From positions 1-25,420 of the forward strand of contig CAKSZY010000030.1 of NCBI GenBank assembly GCA_934526015.1: 25,420 nt of DNA, written 5' to 3'. Both the position numbers and the translations under genes were made by a program. Positions 7,272-15,508 of this stretch are shown here, piece after piece. How positions within the stretch are numbered: the first letter of the stretch is position 1; every line of letters begins with the position of its first letter. The stretch comes from an uncultured Dokdonella sp. (lineage in GTDB: Bacteria > Pseudomonadota > Gammaproteobacteria > Xanthomonadales > Rhodanobacteraceae). The notes under the pieces are model-generated. The model did no database searches. It saw only the letters and a program-made list of their open reading frames with translations, and was not told the DNA's origin.

Positions 7272-8821
7272 CGCGCGCCGATCTCCGCCGAGCGCAGCCA
7301 GTCCGGCGGCAACCCGCTCGCCAGCAGCAGTCCGCAGGCGGCATGCGCCAGGGTGTTGGCCAACAGGGCGCGATGGAGCTGCCAGTTGCGGATCCAGATC
7401 AACCCGCCGAGGAAGGTGAACTGCATCAGCATCGCGTTCGGTGCATGCAGCAGGGCGAAGACGAAGGCCGCCAGCAGCACGGCCAGGCGAGCCGAGCCGG
7501 TCAGCCGGGCGAAGCGTTCGGCGACGATCACGCCGATCAGCACCTGCTGCAGCGCGGCCCAGCCGAGATAGCGCAGGATGCGCGCCGGAGGCGGCCAGTC
7601 CCAGGGTTGCGAGGGGTCGCGCAGGGCCGCGACCAGCACCGCCGCGATGGCGACACTGACCAGGGCGATGGCCGCGCCGCGCCACCAGGTGCGGGTGTCC
7701 GGCTGGCGCGGTGCGCTGCCTTTCAGCAGGCTGAGCGCGAACCCCATGCAGCAGGCCAGCGCGGCCAGGGTCGGCAAGGCGAGATCGTCACCGATCGCGC
7801 CACCGGCGAGCAGCGCGAGCGGCACGCCGGCGCTGCCGGCGAGCTCGGCGAGGGCTTGCCCGCGCGGCGAGGTCCATGGCCGCAGGCGCACCCAGGCCAG
7901 GGCGAGGGCGAGCAGGCCGACCGCGAGCCACGCGGCGAGGGCGGTGAAGCGCAGCGGTCGCGGCGCGGCAGGCGGCTCCGCGGTCGCCGCGGCCAGCACT
8001 TCGGCGAGGGTGCCGGCGGGCACGACGATCGCCGCCGGCGCGACCTCGCGGATGCGGTCGATGGCGAGCAGGGTCGGTTCGACGCGCGCGCCGCCACCGA
8101 GTTCGACCAGTGGCCAGCGCGCGGCCGGAACATGCTCGAGCACGAGCAGCGCCATGGCGTCGGCCGGCACGTCGAGCTTGAGCTCCTGCAGCGAGGCGAC
8201 GGAGAAGGCCGTGCCCGGGCGCAGGCGCAGGTCGCTGAGGCGCATCGTGGCGCCGGCCGGCAGGCCGACGCGCAAGCGCAACATCGCGGCCTTCGCCGGT
8301 CGCGCGTCGGTGCCGTCGTCGCAGCGCCAGGCGAGGGCATGCAGGTCGATGCGCACGATCTGCGCACCTTCGCCGATGGCAGTGGGGCTGCTCGTGCAAA
8401 GCGCGGCGTCGAGCGCGCGGCGGGCGGTGAAGACGAGCGAGGCGGCGGCATCGGCGTCGACCTCGAGTTCGAGCTTCGCGAGGCGTTCGAGATCGAGCGC
8501 GTCCGGCAGCACCAGCCCGATCTCGAAGTCGCTGCCGCGCGAGCGCACCTCGAGGCCGGCGTCATCGAAGCGGCTGGCGGCGGCGCCGAGCGCGCTGCCG
8601 GTGACGACATCCCTTGCCGCGGTCAGCGGCCAGCGTGCCGGGGTGTCGTCGTGGACGAGCGCGGCGAGCGTGCCGGTGGCGGTCCCGACGAGGTGGGCGC
8701 GCAACTGTGCGCGGGCGAGGCTATCCAGCAGGAACGCGGCGGCGACGATGGCGAGCACCCCCAGCAACGCCGCGGCCGGCGCCGGCAGGCGCGGCCGGTG
8801 TGCGGTGTCAGGCGTGCCCAA
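7256..8821 (-). CDS. CPBP-like membrane protein with altered active-site motifs
   Basis: The roughly 521-residue product has one N-terminal membrane helix (about 15-35), a soluble region of about 270 residues that is probably periplasmic, and then about seven or eight helices. The C-terminal part resembles CPBP (Rce1/CAAX-protease) intramembrane proteins: F-A-L-L-H with H459 and LAHAACG with H493. The family motif EExxxR is replaced by QQVLIG (Q425, Q426), and the Asn/Asp four residues after the last His is Gly. It may therefore be inactive or use other residues. The start is uncertain: TTG 8821 overlaps phhB by 14 nt and precedes the first helix; GTG 8758 is another option. The stop lies inside convergent rluC. 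Confidence 0.68.
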   Translation of the reverse strand: MGTPDTAHRPRLPAPAAALLGVLAIVAAAFLLDSLARAQLRAHLVGTATGTLAALVHDDTPARWPLTAARDVVTGSALGAAASRFDDAGLEVRSRGSDFEIGLVLPDALDLERLAKLELEVDADAAASLVFTARRALDAALCTSSPTAIGEGAQIVRIDLHALAWRCDDGTDARPAKAAMLRLRVGLPAGATMRLSDLRLRPGTAFSVASLQELKLDVPADAMALLVLEHVPAARWPLVELGGGARVEPTLLAIDRIREVAPAAIVVPAGTLAEVLAAATAEPPAAPRPLRFTALAAWLAVGLLALALAWVRLRPWTSPRGQALAELAGSAGVPLALLAGGAIGDDLALPTLAALACCMGFALSLLKGSAPRQPDTRTWWRGAAIALVSVAIAAVLVAALRDPSQPWDWPPPARILRYLGWAALQQVLIGVIVAERFARLTGSARLAVLLAAFVFALLHAPNAMLMQFTFLGGLIWIRNWQLHRALLANTLAHAACGLLLASGLPPDWLRSAEIGARYFLF

Positions 8822-9152
8822 GCAGGCGTTCGACCTGGGCGGCGCAGATGAAATCATTGAGCGAGAGGCCGCCGACGTCATGCGTCGACCAGCGCAGCAG
8901 GCATTTCGCGTAGCCGACCTCGAAGTCCGGATGATGGTCCTCGCGGTGGGCGATCCAGGCGACCGCGTTGACGAAGGCCATGGTGCGATGGAAGTCGTCG
9001 AAGGCGAAACTCTTCTCGATCTGTCCGCGTCCGGCATCCAGCGTCCAGCCCGGCAGCATGCCGAGCAGGCGCGCGATTTCGGCATCGTCGAGCGCGTGTT
9101 CGCGGCCCTTGCGGGGAACGCAATGCGAGTGCGCGAGCGATTCGGGCGTCAT
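8808..9152 (-). CDS. phhB: Pterin-4a-carbinolamine dehydratase
   Basis: The 114-residue enzyme dehydrates 4a-hydroxytetrahydrobiopterin, recycling the cofactor of phenylalanine hydroxylase. The core AFVNAVAWIAHREDHHPDF has the paired histidines and Pro of the active site, followed by the conserved W-S-T-H-D and the final L-N-D-F block. Length fits the family (about 100-118). ATG 9152 has GGAG about 6 nt upstream; an in-frame codon at 9209 has no support. No phenylalanine hydroxylase gene is in the window. It is divergent from nfuA and probably co-transcribed with the CPBP-like gene that overlaps its end. Confidence 0.92.
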   Translation of the reverse strand: MTPESLAHSHCVPRKGREHALDDAEIARLLGMLPGWTLDAGRGQIEKSFAFDDFHRTMAFVNAVAWIAHREDHHPDFEVGYAKCLLRWSTHDVGGLSLNDFICAAQVERLLGHA

Positions 9153-9190
9153 GCGGTGCTCCGGTAAACGGGGTGCGCTATTTAGCGCGG

Positions 9191-9219
9191 ATGTGGTCGC
9201 CGCGATCAAGGACTAGAAT
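9191..9219 (+). promoter_or_regulatory. Possible nfuA promoter
   Basis: TAGAAT at 9214-9219 is a good -10 box, about 28 nt before the nfuA start codon. The -35 region near 9191-9196 (ATGTGG) is weak. No iron-sulfur regulator site is evident by eye. Confidence 0.45.
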
Positions 9220-9246
9220 GGTCGGGATTCCACCGGAAGCACGGCC

Positions 9247-9840
9247 ATGATCGACCTCAGCGAATCCGCGCGCGCGCATTTCCTGCGCCTGATCGAGCAG
9301 CAGGACATGCCGGGTCTCGGCATCCGCCTGCGTGCGGTGGCTGCCGGCACGCCGAAGGGCGACTGCGAACTCGAGTTCTGCGAGCCGGCCGACCTGCGTG
9401 GCGACGAGTGGGAAGTCGACTGCAACGGCTTCCTGCTGTTCGTCGAGTCGGCCAGCGTGCCGTTCCTCGATGGCGCGACCATCGACTTCGCGAAGGACGT
9501 CACCGGCGGTCAGCTGTCGATCAAGGCGCCGCGCCTGCGCGGCACGCCGCCCGATGACGGCGCCAGCCTGTTCGAACGCGTGCAGTACGTGATCGATGCG
9601 GAGGTCAATCCGCAGCTGGCCTCGCACGGCGGACGCGTGAGCCTGCGCGAGATCGATGCCGAAGGCGTCGTCGTGCTGCAGTTCGGCGGCGGCTGCCATG
9701 GTTGCGGGATGGTCGACGTGACCCTGCGCAACGGCATCGAGAGGACCTTGCGCGAGCGCGTGCCGGGCGTCAGCGGCGTGCGCGACGTCACCGACCACGC
9801 CAGCGGCTCGAAGCCGTACTACGCGCGCAACACCGGCTGA
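9247..9840 (+). CDS. nfuA: Fe-S cluster biogenesis protein NfuA
   Basis: The 197-residue carrier receives Fe-S clusters from the assembly machinery and passes them to target enzymes, also protecting them under oxidative stress. Residues 1-95 form the degenerate A-type carrier domain, which has lost the usual A-type cysteine motif; residues 107-185 form the Nfu domain with GGGCHGCGM, whose C150 and C153 bind the cluster (C149 and C152 in E. coli NfuA). The length is slightly above the E. coli protein (191). GGAAG lies 7 nt before ATG 9247. Unlike in E. coli it is not beside gntX/bioH; here the neighbours are phhB and c-type cytochromes. Confidence 0.95.
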   Translation: MIDLSESARAHFLRLIEQQDMPGLGIRLRAVAAGTPKGDCELEFCEPADLRGDEWEVDCNGFLLFVESASVPFLDGATIDFAKDVTGGQLSIKAPRLRGTPPDDGASLFERVQYVIDAEVNPQLASHGGRVSLREIDAEGVVVLQFGGGCHGCGMVDVTLRNGIERTLRERVPGVSGVRDVTDHASGSKPYYARNTG

Positions 9841-9852
9841 AGGTTGCCGAAA

Positions 9853-9878
9853 AGCATCACGCCTTCAGCGGTGATGCT
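9853..9878. terminator. Bidirectional terminator between nfuA and cytochrome genes
   Basis: AGCATCAC (9853-9860) pairs with GTGATGCT (9871-9878), with further pairing possible inside. It is followed by CTTTCC on the plus strand and by TTTTC on the minus strand, and lies between convergent genes. Confidence 0.75.
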
Positions 9879-9945
9879 CTTTCCGTTCGGAAACCACTGC
9901 GCCGCAGGCAACGCGCCCTCGCCCCGGTCTCTGGCCCCCAGCCCC

Positions 9946-10308
9946 TCACTTCGCCTTGAGGTGCTTGCTGAGATCTTCGATGCTGCCGGGCAGCGCCGCG
10001 TAGTAGGCGGAGAGGTCGGCGATGTCCTGGTCGGACAGGGTGGTGACGAAGCCGGCCATGATCGCGTTCTGGCGCGAGCCGTCGCGATAGGCATGCAGCG
10101 AGTGCGCGAGGTAGTCGGCGTACTGACCGGCGATGCGCGGATACATCGGATCGATCGAGTTGCCGTCGGCACCGTGGCAGGCCTGGCAGGCGGTCGATTT
10201 CTGCTTGCCGGCTTCGACATCGCCCTTCGGCGCGGCAATGGCCGGCGCGGCGAACGCGGTCGCGGCAACGAGGGCGAGGGCAAGACGCTGGATCATCGGG
10301 ACGTTCAT
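9946..10308 (-). CDS. Small c-type cytochrome (second of a pair)
   Basis: The 120-residue product has a signal peptide (to about residue 26), one haem site CQACH (C41, C44, H45), YPRIAGQ and a probable axial methionine M84 within the NAIMAGF segment. The family is class I cytochrome c of the c4/c553 type, periplasmic electron carriers to terminal oxidases. The upstream cytochrome has the same layout, so the two look like the halves of a dihaem c4 encoded separately. I chose ATG 10308; GTG 10320 is in frame and overlaps the upstream stop codon, which would give tight coupling. Confidence 0.88.
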   Translation of the reverse strand: MNVPMIQRLALALVAATAFAAPAIAAPKGDVEAGKQKSTACQACHGADGNSIDPMYPRIAGQYADYLAHSLHAYRDGSRQNAIMAGFVTTLSDQDIADLSAYYAALPGSIEDLSKHLKAK

Positions 10309-10316
10309 CGGGCGGC

Positions 10317-10640
10317 TCACTTGGCGACGTTCAGGGTGGACAGGAACACCGCGATGTCGCGGATGTCCTGATCGCCGAGGCTTTCGCCCTGTGCGCGCAT
10401 GGTCGGGTGCTGGCGCTCGCCGGTGCGATAGGCGGTCAGCGCGGTGACCAGGTACTCGTAGTTCTGCCCGGCGATGCGCGGCACGCTGTAGTTCGGGTAG
10501 GCGTTCTTCCAGCCGGTGACGCCGTGGCAGCCCGTGCAGGTATAGGCCTTGATGCGGCCTTCTGCGGGGTCTCCCTTGGCGTCCTCGGCGAGGGCTGGGG
10601 TGGACAACAGGGCAACGGCAAGCAGCAGCGCTCGGGTCAT
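10317..10640 (-). CDS. Small c-type cytochrome (first of a pair)
   Basis: The 107-residue product has a signal peptide (cleaved after about ALA-18), haem site CTGCH (C35, C38, H39), the c4-like VPRIAGQN motif and a candidate axial methionine M81. It is a periplasmic monohaem cytochrome. GGAAG precedes ATG 10640 by 7 nt; the much longer frame from 10802 has no sign of being coding upstream. It is the first gene of a two-gene operon; the stop codon overlaps a possible GTG start of the second cytochrome. Confidence 0.88.
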   Translation of the reverse strand: MTRALLLAVALLSTPALAEDAKGDPAEGRIKAYTCTGCHGVTGWKNAYPNYSVPRIAGQNYEYLVTALTAYRTGERQHPTMRAQGESLGDQDIRDIAVFLSTLNVAK

Positions 10641-10691
10641 CTCGAAGCTTCCGGATCCGACTGGGTCAATGGGGCACGCGGCAAGCCCCGG

Positions 10692-10697
10692 AGTATA
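10692..10697 (-). promoter_or_regulatory. Candidate -10 box for the cytochrome pair
   Basis: TATACT on the minus strand lies about 52 nt before the first cytochrome start. The -35 match at 17-nt spacing (TTCGCG) is poor, so an activator may be needed or the box may be chance. Confidence 0.45.
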
Positions 10698-10844
10698 GCC
10701 GCTCGCGCCATGGGCGCGAAGCGCTCCGCGCCGCGGCCTGTTTTTCCGCGGCTTGCGGCAGCCCGCGTGCGATGCCTGCAACCCGGGTCGGCGTTGGCGC
10801 ATCCCATCGGCCGCGCAGGGATGACTTCCGTCCCATGCGGTATT

Positions 10845-10872
10845 TTGGTGTGCTAGTAAAGTAGAACACCAA
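10845..10872 (+). promoter_or_regulatory. Dyad operator overlapping the RND operon promoter
   Basis: TTGGTGT (10845-10851) is the exact inverse of ACACCAA (10866-10872). Inside, CTA and TAG continue the symmetry around a central GTAAAG, giving 10 of 11 matched positions per arm. An extended -10, TG-C-TAGTAA (10851-10859), sits in the middle. A repressor bound here would block the promoter of the efflux operon, whose first start codon is 23 nt downstream. No regulator gene lies next to the operon, so the binder is unknown. Confidence 0.6.
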
Positions 10873-10894
10873 GCACTGTCCGGGACACCGATCG

Positions 10895-12058
10895 ATGAAC
10901 ATCCGCTTCGCAGCCGCCCCGCGCGGTGCCTGCGCGGTCCTGCTGGGCCTGGTTTGCGCCGTCCTCGCCGCCTGCAAGGTCGACTCGACAGGCAAGGAGG
11001 CCGCGGCCGCCCATGCCGTGCCGGTGGAAGCCGTCGCCACCTCGCGCCGCGCGATCAGCGCGAGCTACACCGGCGTGGCCACGCTGGAGGCCGACAGCGA
11101 AGCCGAGGTCGCCGCGAAGATTCCCGGCGTCCTGGTCCGGTTGCTGGTGGAGGAGGGGGACACCGTCGTCGCCGGCCAACCGCTGGCGAAACTCGACGAC
11201 GAAAGCCCGCGCCTCAATCTGGCCAAAGCCGAGGCGACCTTGCGCAAGCTGGAGAACGACTACCGCCGGTCGAGCGAGATGTTCGAGCGCAAGCTGCTCA
11301 GCGTCGAGCAGAACGACAAGATCCGCTTCGACCTGCAGACCCAGCGCGCGACGCACGACCTGGCGCGGCTGGAGTTGTCCTGGACGACGATCACCGCGCC
11401 GATCGGCGGGGTGATCTCGCGGCGCATGGCCAAGGTCGGCAACTACATCCAGCTCAACCAGGCGCTGTTCCGCATTGACAACTTCGATCCCCTGCTCGCC
11501 GTGCTCAACGTGCCGGAGCGCGAACTGCACACGCTCGCACCCGGCCAGCTCGTCGGCATGCGCGTCGATTCGATTCCCGAGGTGCGCTTCGAGGGGCGCA
11601 TCCAGCGCATCAGTCCGGTCATCGACGCGGCGACCGGCACGTTCCGCGTGACCTGCGAGTTCCGCGATGCCGGCAAGCGCCTGAAGTCGGGCATGTTCGG
11701 TCGCCTCGACATCGCCTACGGTCGCCACGACGACGCGCTGGCCATTCCGCGCACGGCCTTGATCGAGGAAGACGGCGAGACCGCGGTGTTTGCCGTCGAG
11801 CGCGAAACGCCGGCGGCTGCCGTGGCAACGTCCACAGGAACCGCGGCCGCCGGGTCGAAACCGGCCCCGGTCGTCGCCACCGCGAAGGCGGATGAACCCG
11901 GCTGGATCGCCCGGCGCCGTCTGGTCCGGGTCGGCTACGGCGATGCCGCGAACGTCGAGATCCTCGAGGGCCTCGCCGACGGCGATCGCGTGATTACGGT
12001 CGGACGCAGTGCGGTGCGCGACGGCACCCGCGTGCAGGTGCTGGAGGGCGTGCAATGA
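10895..12058 (+). CDS. RND efflux adaptor lipoprotein (membrane fusion protein)
   Basis: The 387-residue product is the periplasmic adaptor of a tripartite RND pump. A lipoprotein signal ends in LAAC with acylated C27. The order is then first beta/lipoyl half (about 63-97, AAKIPGVLVRLLVEEGDTV), alpha-helical hairpin (about 98-160), second lipoyl half (TTITAPIGGVISRR), beta-barrel and membrane-proximal domain with a low-complexity Ala/Thr insert at about 305-330. It couples the inner-membrane permease to an outer-membrane channel, which is not encoded here. A GGGA stretch lies about 9 nt before ATG 10895. The stop overlaps the permease start by ATGA, so the two are translationally coupled. Confidence 0.93.
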   Translation: MNIRFAAAPRGACAVLLGLVCAVLAACKVDSTGKEAAAAHAVPVEAVATSRRAISASYTGVATLEADSEAEVAAKIPGVLVRLLVEEGDTVVAGQPLAKLDDESPRLNLAKAEATLRKLENDYRRSSEMFERKLLSVEQNDKIRFDLQTQRATHDLARLELSWTTITAPIGGVISRRMAKVGNYIQLNQALFRIDNFDPLLAVLNVPERELHTLAPGQLVGMRVDSIPEVRFEGRIQRISPVIDAATGTFRVTCEFRDAGKRLKSGMFGRLDIAYGRHDDALAIPRTALIEEDGETAVFAVERETPAAAVATSTGTAAAGSKPAPVVATAKADEPGWIARRRLVRVGYGDAANVEILEGLADGDRVITVGRSAVRDGTRVQVLEGVQ

Positions 12059-15000
12059 ACCTCGTCGAGTTCGCCACCCGCCGGCGCGTGACGGTCGGCA
12101 TGAGCACGCTGACCCTCGTCCTGTTCGGCCTGATCGCGCTGTCGGGGCTGAAGGTCAACCTGCTGCCGGATCTCTCCTATCCGACCCTGACCGTGCGCAC
12201 CGAATACGAAGGTGCGGCGCCGATCGAGATCGAGAATCTCGTCTCGCAGCCGGTCGAGGAAGCGCTCGGCGTGGTCAAGAACGTGCGCCGCATCCATTCG
12301 GTGTCGCGCACCGGCCAGTCCGACGTGATCCTCGAGTTCACCTGGGGCACCGACATGGAGATGGCCAGCCTGGAAACGCGCGACAAGCTCGACCTGCTGA
12401 GCCTGCCGCTGGAGGCGACCAAGCCGGTGCTGCTGCGCTTCAATCCGTCCACCGATCCGATCATCCGCCTCGGCCTGACCGGCGCGGGAAGCGGCGAGAC
12501 GTTCAACGAGGCCGAGCTCAAGCAGCTGCGCCGTTTCGCCGACGACGAGCTGAAGAAGCGCCTGGAGCCGGTCGCCGGCGTCGCCGCGGTCAAGGTCGGT
12601 GGCGGACTCGAGGACGAGATCCAGGTCGCCCTCGACCAGCAGAAGCTGGCCCGGCTCAACCTTTCGGTGGCCGATGTCGTCGCCCGCCTGCGCAGCGAAA
12701 ACGTCAACATCTCCGCCGGCCGCATCGACGAGGGCAGTCAGCGCTACCTCGTCCGCACGATCAACCAGTTTGCCGACCTCGGCCAGATGCGCGACATGCT
12801 GGTGAAGGTCGACAACGGCGTGCCGATCCGCCTGCACGACATTGCCGAGGTGAGCCAGGGATTCAAGGAACGCGAAGGCATCGTGCGCATCGATGCCGCC
12901 GAGGCGATCGAACTGGCGATCTACAAGGAAGGCGATGGCAACACCGTCGCCGTCGCCGCTGCGGTCAGGACCGCGCTCGAACGCCTCAAGCCGACCCTGC
13001 CGGCCGGCGCGAAACTGACCGTCATCGACGACCAGTCGGTGTTCATCCAGCACTCGCTCGACGAGGTCCGCAACGATGCGCTGCTCGGCGGCGTGCTCGC
13101 GGTGCTGATGATCTTCTTCTTCCTCGGCCATGCGCGCAGCACCTTCATCATCTCGCTGTCGCTGCCGGTGTCGCTGGTGGCGACGTTCTTCTTCATGGGC
13201 CAGGCCGACCTCGGCCTCAACGTGATGTCGCTCGGCGGCCTCGCCCTGGCCACCGGCATGGTGGTCGACGATTCGATCGTGGTGCTGGAGAACATCGCGC
13301 GGTTGCGCGAGAAGGGCCTGTCGGTCGTCGATGCGACGGTCAAGGGCACCAGCGAGGTCAGCATGGCGATCACCGCCTCCACGCTGACCACGGTGGCGGT
13401 GTTCTTCCCGCTCGTGTTCGTCGAGGGCGTGGCCGGCCAGTTGTTCCGCGACCAGTCGCTGACGATCACCTTCGCCATGCTGATCTCGCTGGTCGTGGCG
13501 ATGACCCTGATCCCGATGATGGCCTCGCTGCAGGGCCGTTCGCCGCTGGCGTTCCGCGAGGAGGAGGCGCCGGCGCCGAAGCCGCTGCCGCGCAACCGCG
13601 TGCTGCGCGGACTGCGCCGGGTGGCCTCGGCAATCGGCGAAGGCCTGTTCCAGATCCTGCCGCGCGGGCTGGTCGCCGTCGCGGGCCTCGCCGCGCGTGC
13701 CTTCGATGCCAGCATCGGGCGGCTGCTGCGGGTGCTTGCACGCTTCGTCATCGCCGCCTACGACTTCGCCGCCGCGCGCTATCACCGGTTGCTGCCGGCG
13801 GCGATGGACCGGCCGTGGCTCGTGCTCGGCGTAGCCGCGGCCGCCTTCGCGGCCAGCGTGGCGATGATTCCCTCGCTCGGCATGGACCTCATCCCGACCC
13901 TCGCCCAGGGCCGCTTCGAGACCACCATCAAGCTGCCGCCCGGCACGCCGCTGGCGGAGACCGACGCGCTCGTCGCCGGACTCGAGCGCCGTCATGCCGC
14001 AGACCCGAACATCGCCTCGATCTACGGGGTCGCCGGCACCGGCACGCGTCTGGATGCCAACCCGACCGAATCCGGCGAGAACATCGCGCGCCTGCTGGTG
14101 GCGCTGAAGCCCGGCGTCGGCAATGCCGGCGAGCGTGCGGCGATGGACGCCCTGCGCGCCGATCTCGCCAGCCGCCCGGACAGCGAAGTGAAGTTTGCGC
14201 GGCCATCGCTGTTCAGCTTCGCCACGCCGCTGGAGATCGAGGTGCGCGGCTACGATCTCGATGCCTTGACCCAGGCCGGCAAGCGGCTTGCCGCGCTGCT
14301 GGCCGCTTCCGACCGCTTCGCCGACATCAAGTCGACGGTCGAGGACGGCTATCCCGAGGTGCAGATCCGCTTCGACCAGGACCGTGCCGCCGCGCTCGGC
14401 CTGACCACGCGCCAGGTCTCCGATGCCGTGGTCGGCAAGGTGCGCGGCGAAGTCGCCACCCGCTACAACTTCCGCGACCGCAAGATCGACGTGCTCGCGC
14501 GCGCCCGTGAAGCGGACCGTGCCAGCGTCGAGGACGTGCGCAACCTTATCGTCAATCCGGGAGCCGAACGGCCGGTGCGGCTGTCCGCGGTCGCCGGCAT
14601 CGAGGCCACCGAGGGACCGAGCGAGATCCATCGCGTCGACCAGGAACGCGTCGCCCTCGTCTCGGCGAACCTGCGCCATGGCGACCTCGCCAGCGCGGTG
14701 GCCGAGGTCGAGTCGCTGCTGGCGGCGAACCCGCTCGCGCCCGGCGTGTCGGTGCACATCGGCGGCCAGGGCGAGGAGATGGATGCCTCGGCGAAATCGA
14801 TGATGTTCGCCTTTGCACTGGCGATCTTCCTCGTCTACCTGGTGATGGCCTCGCAGTTCGAGTCGCTGCTGCACCCGTTCGTCATCATGTTCTCGATCCC
14901 GCTGGCCCTGGTCGGTGCGGTGCTCGCGCTGAAGCTGACCGCCACGCCGGTCTCGGTGGTCGTCTTCATCGGCCTGATCATGCTCGCCGGCATCGTCGTC

Positions 15001-15378
15001 AAGAACGCGATCGTGCTGATCGACCGGGTCAACCAGTTGCGCGAGGAAGGCCACGCCAAGCGCGAGGCGATCATGCTCGCGGCCGAATCGCGTCTGCGTC
15101 CGATCGTGATGACCACGCTGGCGACCCTGCTCGGCTTCCTGCCGCTGGCGATCGGCCTCGGTGAAGGCAGCGAGGTGCGTTCGCCGATGGCGATCACGGT
15201 GATCGGCGGCCTGCTGGTGTCGACCCTGCTGACCCTCGTCGTCGTGCCGGTCGTCTACGAACGCCTCGACCGCAAGCCCGACGCCTGGTACGTCGCGCGC
15301 GGTGCACGCAAGGCGCGCGCCATGGACGCGGATCGACCCGCGGCCGCGGATGCGCCGCTGGCGGAGTCGCACGCATGA
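12055..15378 (+). CDS. RND efflux permease 1 (canonical proton relay)
   Basis: The 1107-residue inner-membrane pump belongs to the AcrB/HAE1-like group, driving export with proton influx. It has the twelve-helix, two-large-loop design. The relay residues are present: GMVVDDSIVVLENI with D405 and D406 (AcrB D407, D408) and GIVVKNAIVLID with K983 (AcrB K940). The cytoplasmic linker between the sixth and seventh helices, about 494-584, is about 90 residues, roughly twice AcrB, with two amphipathic stretches. ATG 12055 overlaps the adaptor stop. Substrates cannot be told from sequence. Confidence 0.93.
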   Translation: MNLVEFATRRRVTVGMSTLTLVLFGLIALSGLKVNLLPDLSYPTLTVRTEYEGAAPIEIENLVSQPVEEALGVVKNVRRIHSVSRTGQSDVILEFTWGTDMEMASLETRDKLDLLSLPLEATKPVLLRFNPSTDPIIRLGLTGAGSGETFNEAELKQLRRFADDELKKRLEPVAGVAAVKVGGGLEDEIQVALDQQKLARLNLSVADVVARLRSENVNISAGRIDEGSQRYLVRTINQFADLGQMRDMLVKVDNGVPIRLHDIAEVSQGFKEREGIVRIDAAEAIELAIYKEGDGNTVAVAAAVRTALERLKPTLPAGAKLTVIDDQSVFIQHSLDEVRNDALLGGVLAVLMIFFFLGHARSTFIISLSLPVSLVATFFFMGQADLGLNVMSLGGLALATGMVVDDSIVVLENIARLREKGLSVVDATVKGTSEVSMAITASTLTTVAVFFPLVFVEGVAGQLFRDQSLTITFAMLISLVVAMTLIPMMASLQGRSPLAFREEEAPAPKPLPRNRVLRGLRRVASAIGEGLFQILPRGLVAVAGLAARAFDASIGRLLRVLARFVIAAYDFAAARYHRLLPAAMDRPWLVLGVAAAAFAASVAMIPSLGMDLIPTLAQGRFETTIKLPPGTPLAETDALVAGLERRHAADPNIASIYGVAGTGTRLDANPTESGENIARLLVALKPGVGNAGERAAMDALRADLASRPDSEVKFARPSLFSFATPLEIEVRGYDLDALTQAGKRLAALLAASDRFADIKSTVEDGYPEVQIRFDQDRAAALGLTTRQVSDAVVGKVRGEVATRYNFRDRKIDVLARAREADRASVEDVRNLIVNPGAERPVRLSAVAGIEATEGPSEIHRVDQERVALVSANLRHGDLASAVAEVESLLAANPLAPGVSVHIGGQGEEMDASAKSMMFAFALAIFLVYLVMASQFESLLHPFVIMFSIPLALVGAVLALKLTATPVSVVVFIGLIMLAGIVVKNAIVLIDRVNQLREEGHAKREAIMLAAESRLRPIVMTTLATLLGFLPLAIGLGEGSEVRSPMAITVIGGLLVSTLLTLVVVPVVYERLDRKPDAWYVARGARKARAMDADRPAAADAPLAESHA

Positions 15379-15508
15379 CGGCCGACTTCCCCGCAGCCGC
15401 CCGCGCAGGATCGCAGTCCGTGCGCGATCCGGGCGCCATGGATGAGCGGTCGCGCACGCGCTGCGTGTGCGCGGGTGCGTGGTCGTTCGACCGGTCCCGG
15501 GCCACGTC
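15379..15508 (+). other. Gap between the two permease genes
   Basis: The 130 nt are GC-rich and contain self-complementary GCGCACGC/GCGTGCGC stretches around 15450-15480. I see neither a promoter nor a terminator with a T-run. The ribosome site for the second permease is weak, so the gap may hold structure that sets the ratio of the two subunits. Confidence 0.4.
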
